Below, one piece after another: positions 59,157-64,000 of a stretch of 64,000 nt of DNA. How positions within the stretch are numbered: position 1 is the stretch's first letter; each line of letters starts with the position of its first letter. The stretch is taken from assembly GCF_043575855.1 (NCBI RefSeq), contig NZ_CP144375.1, forward strand, positions 6,448,001 to 6,512,000, written 5' to 3'. The notes below the pieces were generated by a model. That model saw nothing but the letters and a program-made list of their open reading frames with translations. It was not told the origin of the DNA and did no database searches. Both the position numbers and the translations under genes were made by a program. The stretch is from Kutzneria buriramensis. Lineage in GTDB: Bacteria; Actinomycetota; Actinomycetes; Mycobacteriales; Pseudonocardiaceae.

Positions 59157-60001
59157 TGCTGTGGATCACCTGGCGGCAGCACCGGACCGCCCTCATCGGC
59201 ACGCTGGTGGTCACCGCGGGCGTCAGCGCGCTTCTGCTGTGGATGTGGCAGGCCGTGGCGGAGCTGAACGACGCCTGCTCCCAGCACGACTGCATCACCG
59301 GCGTGCCTGGCGCACTCGGTGACCAGCTGCGTTGGGTGTACGCCTCGCTCTACTTCGGCCAGCCGATCCTGGCGGGCCTGGTCGCCATGTTCTGGGGTGC
59401 GCCGCTGCTGGCCCGCGAGTTCGAGCAGCGGACCTATCTGCTGGCGTGGGCGCAGGACGTGACGCCCATGCGCTGGCTCGGCAGCAAGGTCGCGCTGCTC
59501 GGTGCGGCGGTCCTGCTGCTGTCGGGGGTACTCGCGGCCGCGAGCTGGCAGCTGGTCGGTGCGATGAAGGAATCCGGCAACTACTTCGGCATGGACGACT
59601 TCAAGGCGCTCGAGCAGTGGCCGCCGACGCAGGTGCTCTACGCGCTGTTCGCGTTCGTCCTCGGTCTGGCGGTCGGGCTGCTGGTGCGCCGCACGGTGCT
59701 GGCCATCGGCACGACACTGATCGTGTTCGCGACCGTGCGACTGGTGGTCGCCTTCACGGTGCTGTGGTGGGTGCCGCCGCTTCGCGTGGCGGCATCCCCG
59801 CAGGGTGGCGGGCTGCCGCCCGGCGCGTACTACCTCAGCGGCTACGGGATGCCCTACCTGCGGTCCGCCGTACTGGTCTACCAGCCGGTCGAGCGAGTGG
59901 CGACGTTCCGGTGGTTGGAGGTGATCACGTACGCGGTGCTGACGCTGGTGCTCGCCGGAGTGGCCTGGGCGGGGGTGTGGCGCGTCACACGGGTAGGCTG
60001 A
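59156..60001 (+). CDS. ABC transporter permease 2
   Basis: 281 residues; ATG shares one base with the previous stop (TGATG). Similar to permease 1: LWITWRQHRTALIG start and WGAPLLAREFEQRTYLLAWA loop, with six hydrophobic segments. An early loop has DACSQHDC, a likely disulfide. The tail TRVG* overlaps the TAGGCT element of purK. Confidence 0.85.
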   Translation: MLWITWRQHRTALIGTLVVTAGVSALLLWMWQAVAELNDACSQHDCITGVPGALGDQLRWVYASLYFGQPILAGLVAMFWGAPLLAREFEQRTYLLAWAQDVTPMRWLGSKVALLGAAVLLLSGVLAAASWQLVGAMKESGNYFGMDDFKALEQWPPTQVLYALFAFVLGLAVGLLVRRTVLAIGTTLIVFATVRLVVAFTVLWWVPPLRVAASPQGGGLPPGAYYLSGYGMPYLRSAVLVYQPVERVATFRWLEVITYAVLTLVLAGVAWAGVWRVTRVG

Positions 60002-60008
60002 CCCACCC

Positions 60009-61202
60009 GTGGACTCTCGCACCGGTCTTCCCGTCGTTGGCATGGTGGGCGGCGGCCAGCTCGCCAGGATGACGCACCAAGCCGCGATCCCGCTCGGCCA
60101 GGCGCTGCGTGTGCTGTCGGTCACAGCGGACGAGCCGGCGCCGCTGGTCACCCCCGACGTCGTGCTGGGCCACCACACCGACCTCCAGGCGCTGCGCGAC
60201 TTCGCCGCCGGCTGTGACGTGCTCACCTTCGACCACGAGCACGTGCCCACCGAGCACCTGCGCGCGCTGGTCGCCGAGGGCGTCAAGGTGTTCCCGGGGC
60301 CGGACGCGCTGGTGCACGCCCAGGACAAGCTGGTGATGCGGCGCAAGCTCGCCGAGCTGGAGCTGCCGATCCCGCCGTTCGCCGAGGTCACCTCGGTCGG
60401 CGACGTGCTCGCCTTCGGTGGCGCGCACGGCTGGCCGTGTGTGCTCAAGGCGGCCCGCGGCGGCTACGACGGCCGCGGCGTGTGGATGCTCAATCAGCCG
60501 CAGAGCGCCCACAACGTGGTGCCCGAGCTGCTGGAGGCCGGCACGCCGCTGCTGGTCGAGCAGTGCGTGCCGATGCGCCGGGAGTTCGCCGCGCTGGTCG
60601 CGCGCTCCCCGTTCGGGCAGGGCGCGTCGTGGCCGCTGGTGCAGACCGTGCAGTCCGACGGCATCTGCGTCGAGGTGCTCGCGCCCGCGCCGGACGTGCC
60701 CGTCGAGGAGTCCGAGGCCGCCCAGGAGCTGGCGCTCAAGGTCGCCGACGCGCTCGGCGTGGTCGGCGTGCTGGCCGTCGAACTGTTCGACACCCGGGAC
60801 GGCGTGATCGTCAACGAGCTGGCGATGCGGCCGCACAACTCCGGGCACTGGACCATCGAGGGCGCCCGGACCTCGCAGTTCGAGCAGCACCTGCGGGCCG
60901 TGCTGGACTACCCGCTCGGCGCGACCGACAACGTCGCGCCGGCCGTGGCGATGGCCAACGTGCTCGGCGCCGCGGCGACCCCGAAGATGGGCGTCGACGA
61001 GCGGCTGCACCACCTGTTCGCGCGGTTCCGGGACGCGCACGTCCACCTGTACGGCAAGGCCGAGCGGCCGGGCCGCAAGGTGGGGCACGTGACCGTGCTC
61101 GGCGACGACATGACCGAGTGCCGGCGGCGGGCGACGCTGGCCGCCGGCTGGCTGGCCGAGGCCGAGTGGGCCGACGGGTACGACATCCACGGAGGTAGGT
61201 AG
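60009..61202 (+). CDS. purK: N5-carboxyaminoimidazole ribonucleotide synthase
   Basis: 397-residue ATP-grasp enzyme making N5-CAIR from AIR, bicarbonate and ATP in purine synthesis. VVGMVGGGQLARM start, FDHEHVP, KAARGGYDGRGVWML and the NELAMRPHNSGHWTIEG active site are clear. GTG 60009 follows TAGGCT (59994-59999) by 9 bases. purE follows 2 bases after its stop. Confidence 0.96.
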   Translation: MDSRTGLPVVGMVGGGQLARMTHQAAIPLGQALRVLSVTADEPAPLVTPDVVLGHHTDLQALRDFAAGCDVLTFDHEHVPTEHLRALVAEGVKVFPGPDALVHAQDKLVMRRKLAELELPIPPFAEVTSVGDVLAFGGAHGWPCVLKAARGGYDGRGVWMLNQPQSAHNVVPELLEAGTPLLVEQCVPMRREFAALVARSPFGQGASWPLVQTVQSDGICVEVLAPAPDVPVEESEAAQELALKVADALGVVGVLAVELFDTRDGVIVNELAMRPHNSGHWTIEGARTSQFEQHLRAVLDYPLGATDNVAPAVAMANVLGAAATPKMGVDERLHHLFARFRDAHVHLYGKAERPGRKVGHVTVLGDDMTECRRRATLAAGWLAEAEWADGYDIHGGR

Positions 61203-61204
61203 CG

Positions 61205-61711
61205 GTGGCGCTGGTTGGCGTGATCATGGGCAGCGACTCGGACTGGCCCGTCATGGAGGCCGCCGCGCAGGCGCTCGCCGAGTTCGACGTGCCGTACGAG
61301 GTCAGCGTGATCTCCGCGCACCGCACCCCGCAGCGCATGCTCGACTACGCCCGCGACGCCGCCGGCCGCGGCCTCCAGGTGATCATCGCCGGCGCCGGCG
61401 GGGCGGCGCACCTGCCCGGCATGGTGGCGTCGGCGACCGTGCTGCCGGTGATCGGCGTGCCGGTGCCGCTGAAGTACCTCGACGGGCTGGATTCGCTGCT
61501 CTCGATCGTGCAGATGCCCGCCGGCGTGCCGGTGGCCACCGTGTCCGTGGGCGGCGCACGCAACGCGGGGCTGCTCGCCGTGCGGATGCTGGGCGCCACC
61601 GACCCCGTGCTGCGGGACCGGATGGCCGGCTTCCAGGCCGGCCTGGAGCAGCTCGTGCTGGAGAAGGACGACGCGCTGCGACGCAAGGCACAGGCGCAGC
61701 TAGGTGAATGA
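61205..61711 (+). CDS. purE: N5-carboxyaminoimidazole ribonucleotide mutase
   Basis: 168 residues. Converts N5-CAIR to CAIR. The phosphate loop MGSDSDWPVM, the SAHRTPQRM motif with catalytic His and IAGAGGAAHLPGM are complete. GTG 61205 with GGAGGT upstream, inside the purK 3' end, so translation is coupled to purK. Confidence 0.96.
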   Translation: MALVGVIMGSDSDWPVMEAAAQALAEFDVPYEVSVISAHRTPQRMLDYARDAAGRGLQVIIAGAGGAAHLPGMVASATVLPVIGVPVPLKYLDGLDSLLSIVQMPAGVPVATVSVGGARNAGLLAVRMLGATDPVLRDRMAGFQAGLEQLVLEKDDALRRKAQAQLGE

Positions 61712-61765
61712 CCGCTAACATGCACGTCAGCAACGTTGCTACTCGTTGGTAACAGGAGGCGTGCG

Positions 61766-62929
61766 GTGAACCCGGACTTCGGCACCTACCAGTTGGCCGA
61801 GGAGCACGAGGAGCTGCGGCAGGCGATTCGTGCCCTGGCGGACAAGGAGATCGCGCCGTTCGCGGCCGAGGTCGACGACCAGGAGCGGTTTCCCCGTGAG
61901 GCGCTGGACGCGCTGGTCAAGTCGGGTTTCGCCGCCGTCCACGTGCCCGAGGAGTACGACGGGCAGGGGGCCGACTCGGTCGCGACCTGCATCGTCATCG
62001 AGGAGGTCGCGCGGGTCTGCGCCTCGTCCTCGCTGATCCCGGCCGTGAACAAGCTCGGCACCATGCCGATCATCCTGGCCGCGTCGGACGAGCTGAAGCG
62101 GCAGGTGCTGCCGTCGATCGCCGCCGGCGAGGCGATGGCGTCCTACGCGCTCAGCGAGCGGGAGGCCGGCAGCGACACCGCGTCCATGAAGACCCGGGCG
62201 CGGCAGGACGGTGACCAGTGGGTGCTCAACGGCACCAAGTGCTGGATCACCAACGCCGGCGAGTCCACCTGGTACACCGTCATGGCGGTCACCGACCCGA
62301 ACGCCGCCAAGCCGTCCAACGGCATCTCGGCCTTCGTCGTGCACAAGGACGACCCCGGCTTCTCGGTGGGGGCCAAGGAGCGCAAGCTCGGCATCAAGGG
62401 CTCGCCCACGCGGGAGATCTACTTCGAGGACTGCGCGATTCCCGGGGACCGGATCATCGGCGAGCCCGGCACCGGTCTCAAGACCGCGCTGCGGACCCTC
62501 GACCACACCCGCCCCACCATCGGCGCGCAGGCCGTCGGCATCGCGCAGGGCGCGTTGGAGGCGGCCATCGCGTACGTCAAGGAGCGCAAGCAGTTCGGCC
62601 AGGCCATCGCCGACTTCCAGGGCGTGCAGTTCATGCTGGCCGACATGGCCATGAAGATCGAGGCCGCCCGGCACATGGTCTACGTCGCCGCCGCCAAGGC
62701 CGAGCGCGGCGAGCCCAACATCGGCTTCATCACCGCCGCCGCCAAGTGCTACGCCTCCGACGTCGCCATGGAGGTCACCACCGACGCCGTCCAGCTCTTC
62801 GGCGGCGCCGGCTACACCCGCGACTTCCCCGTCGAGCGCATGATGCGCGACGCCAAGATCACCCAGATCTACGAGGGCACCAACCAGATCCAGCGCGTGG
62901 TCATGTCCCGCGCGCTGCTGCGCGGCTGA
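61766..62929 (+). CDS. fadE25: Acyl-CoA dehydrogenase (FadE25-like)
   Basis: 387 residues from GTG 61766, decided by AGGAGG. FAD enzyme oxidising acyl-CoA. YALSEREAGSD, KCWITNAG and the C-terminal QLFGGAGYTRDFPVERMMRDAKI segment (with the catalytic-Glu region IYEGTNQIQR) are all present. It follows purE, as in the M. tuberculosis purK-purE-fadE25 order. It may act in branched-chain or short-chain acyl breakdown. Confidence 0.94.
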   Translation: MNPDFGTYQLAEEHEELRQAIRALADKEIAPFAAEVDDQERFPREALDALVKSGFAAVHVPEEYDGQGADSVATCIVIEEVARVCASSSLIPAVNKLGTMPIILAASDELKRQVLPSIAAGEAMASYALSEREAGSDTASMKTRARQDGDQWVLNGTKCWITNAGESTWYTVMAVTDPNAAKPSNGISAFVVHKDDPGFSVGAKERKLGIKGSPTREIYFEDCAIPGDRIIGEPGTGLKTALRTLDHTRPTIGAQAVGIAQGALEAAIAYVKERKQFGQAIADFQGVQFMLADMAMKIEAARHMVYVAAAKAERGEPNIGFITAAAKCYASDVAMEVTTDAVQLFGGAGYTRDFPVERMMRDAKITQIYEGTNQIQRVVMSRALLRG

Positions 62930-62953
62930 CCGCTCACCCAGGCGTCGCCGAAG

Positions 62954-63001
62954 ACTCTCATCGGTGATACTTTCATCGATGAGAGTTTCACCGATGAAAG
63001 T
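62954..63001. repeat. 48-bp near-perfect dyad built from ACTnTCATCG half-sites
   Basis: The segment equals its own reverse complement at 42 of 48 positions. It contains ACTCTCATCG (62954-62963), ACTTTCATCG (62969-62978), CGATGAGAGT (62977-62986) and CGATGAAAGT (62992-63001), so four half-sites in two nested pairs. GATACT (62966-62971) inside it is a fair -10. It is followed by the ATPase gene at 63014. Confidence 0.8.
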
Positions 63002-63013
63002 CTTGGTGGCGCC

Positions 63014-64000
63014 GTGGACGGATTCGTCGGGCGGGATCGCGAGCTGGAGCTGCTCGGCCGGATGTTGACCCGGACGGCTGAGGGCGGCCGGGCGGGTCGT
63101 CCCGGGCGCGCGGTGTTGATGCGCGGCCGGCGACGGGTCGGCAAGTCGCGGCTCGCCGAGGAGTTCATCGAACGGTCCGGCGTGCCGTCCCTGTTCTTCA
63201 CGGCCTCGGCTCAGCCGACCGTCGACCTCGACCTGGAACTGTTCGCGGCGGCCGGTGCGGCGTCGGACCTGCCCGGTGCGGCGCTGTTCGACGGGCAGGC
63301 GCCGCAGACCTGGGATGCGGCGCTGCGGCTGCTCGCGACCGCACTGCCGGAGGACCGTCCGAGCGTCGTCGTGCTCGACGAGATGCCGTATCTCATCGCG
63401 ACCGACCCGGGCTTCGAAGGAACCCTGCAGAAGCTGTTCGACCGGGAGCTGTCGCGGCGTCCGGTGCTGCTGCTGTGCATCGGCTCGGACCTGGCGATGA
63501 TGGAGGCGCTCAACGACTACGGGCGGCCGTTCCACCAGCGGGCGACCGAGATGGTGGTGCCAGCGCTGAGCCCCGCCGACGTCGCGACGATGCTCGACCT
63601 GCCCGCCGCCGAGGCGTTCGACGCCTACCTGGTGTCCGGCGGTCTCCCGCTGGTGCTGGACGAATGGCCGCGCGGCAGCTCGGTGTGGGACTACCTCGGC
63701 GAGATCGTCGGCGATCCGACGTCGGCTTTGCTCGTCAGCGGCGAGCGATCGCTGGCGGCCGAGTTCCCGTCCGAGGCCAATGCCCGTCGTGTCCTCGGCG
63801 CGATCGGCTCCGGCGAGCGGACGTTCACGCTGATCGCGCGGGCGGCCGGCGACATGCCCGCTGCCAGCTTGGCTCGAGGGCTCCAGCTGCTGACGTCGAA
63901 GCGTTCGGTCGACGCCGCCACACCGCTGTCCACGCAGCCGTCGAAGGAGACCCGGTACACCGTCGTCGATCCGTATCTGCGGTTCTGGCTGGCGTTTCTC
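63014..64000 (+). CDS. AAA+ (archaeal ATPase family / DUF234-like) protein, 3' end beyond window
   Basis: At least 329 residues, continuing past the window edge. GTG 63014 opens DGFVGRDRELELLGRML. Walker A is GRRRVGKS and Walker B VVVLDEMPYL. Later sequence has the ALSPADVATMLDLP and YTVVDPYLRFWLAF segments typical of the DUF234-type C-terminus. Members of this family are abundant in archaea and scattered in bacteria; many are linked to mobile DNA, and the substrate is unknown. Expression is probably controlled at the 48-bp dyad just upstream. Confidence 0.8.
   Translation, partial: MDGFVGRDRELELLGRMLTRTAEGGRAGRPGRAVLMRGRRRVGKSRLAEEFIERSGVPSLFFTASAQPTVDLDLELFAAAGAASDLPGAALFDGQAPQTWDAALRLLATALPEDRPSVVVLDEMPYLIATDPGFEGTLQKLFDRELSRRPVLLLCIGSDLAMMEALNDYGRPFHQRATEMVVPALSPADVATMLDLPAAEAFDAYLVSGGLPLVLDEWPRGSSVWDYLGEIVGDPTSALLVSGERSLAAEFPSEANARRVLGAIGSGERTFTLIARAAGDMPAASLARGLQLLTSKRSVDAATPLSTQPSKETRYTVVDPYLRFWLAFL

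Overview
The window is high-GC actinobacterial chromosome, dense in GTG starts, 4-base start/stop overlaps and leaderless promoters. Several traits suggest Pseudonocardiaceae or a close relative: a DUF3558 / PE-like / PPE-like / EspG cassette, a WXG-TNT toxin cluster, GPP34 and acyl-CoA carboxylase epsilon genes. From memory of the Mycobacterium tuberculosis H37Rv annotation, the backbone resembles Rv3274c-Rv3309c (fadE25, purE, purK, GtrA, PH protein, birA, accD5, accE5, maf, accA3, glpD2, lpdA, Rv3304, amiA1, amiB1, deoD, pmmB, upp), with accessory blocks inserted between the core genes. No RNA gene, CRISPR array, insertion sequence or prophage was recognised.

Layout. 1-3.3 kb: efeUOB iron uptake operon behind an iron-box-like sequence. 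3.4-9 kb: upp, a TetR/DUF4188 pair, a ribbon-helix-helix/Doc-like toxin-antitoxin pair, a MerR regulator with two aldo-keto reductases that share a nearly identical AT-rich tract, and a flavodoxin. 9.2-19.8 kb: phosphohexomutase/PNP salvage pair, a membrane Ser/Thr kinase, TetR and F420-type oxidoreductase, amino-acid permease, GPP34 and a sugar kinase. 19.9-25.5 kb: two M20 amidohydrolases, a DUF559 nuclease-like gene bracketed by inverted 46-bp repeats, a GGCT-like gene and lpdA. 25.5-31.5 kb: a secreted two-repeat protein with its sortase, glpK-glpF and divergent glpD, then a cluster of palindromes.

31.5-45.6 kb: ESX-associated cassette, accA3, maf, secreted S15 peptidase, accD5-accE with divergent birA, then a translationally coupled run PH protein - HMG-CoA lyase - GNAT - CbiZ. 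45.6-52.3 kb: MaoC-like protein, YbaB / WXG-like / WXG-TNT toxin / candidate immunity operon, hisN and a divergent two-component system whose kinase gene carries a TTA codon. 52.5-57 kb: two GtrA paralogues, a sigma factor fused to a zinc finger, a membrane segment and an extracellular region, and a degenerate GGDEF-like protein. 57-64 kb: GntR-controlled ABC exporter, purK-purE, fadE25 and the start of an ATPase gene behind a 48-bp near-perfect dyad.

The acc genes, birA (biotin attachment), MaoC, HMG-CoA lyase and FadE suggest a shared acyl-CoA theme. PNP plus phosphomutase, upp and purKE form a nucleotide theme; glpKFD serves glycerol use. The features that ordinary annotation does not explain are a dispersed 46-bp repeat (four copies), the palindrome cluster after glpD, the 48-bp dyad and the AT-rich tract common to the two reductases. 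All coordinates, identities and motif positions were read by hand.
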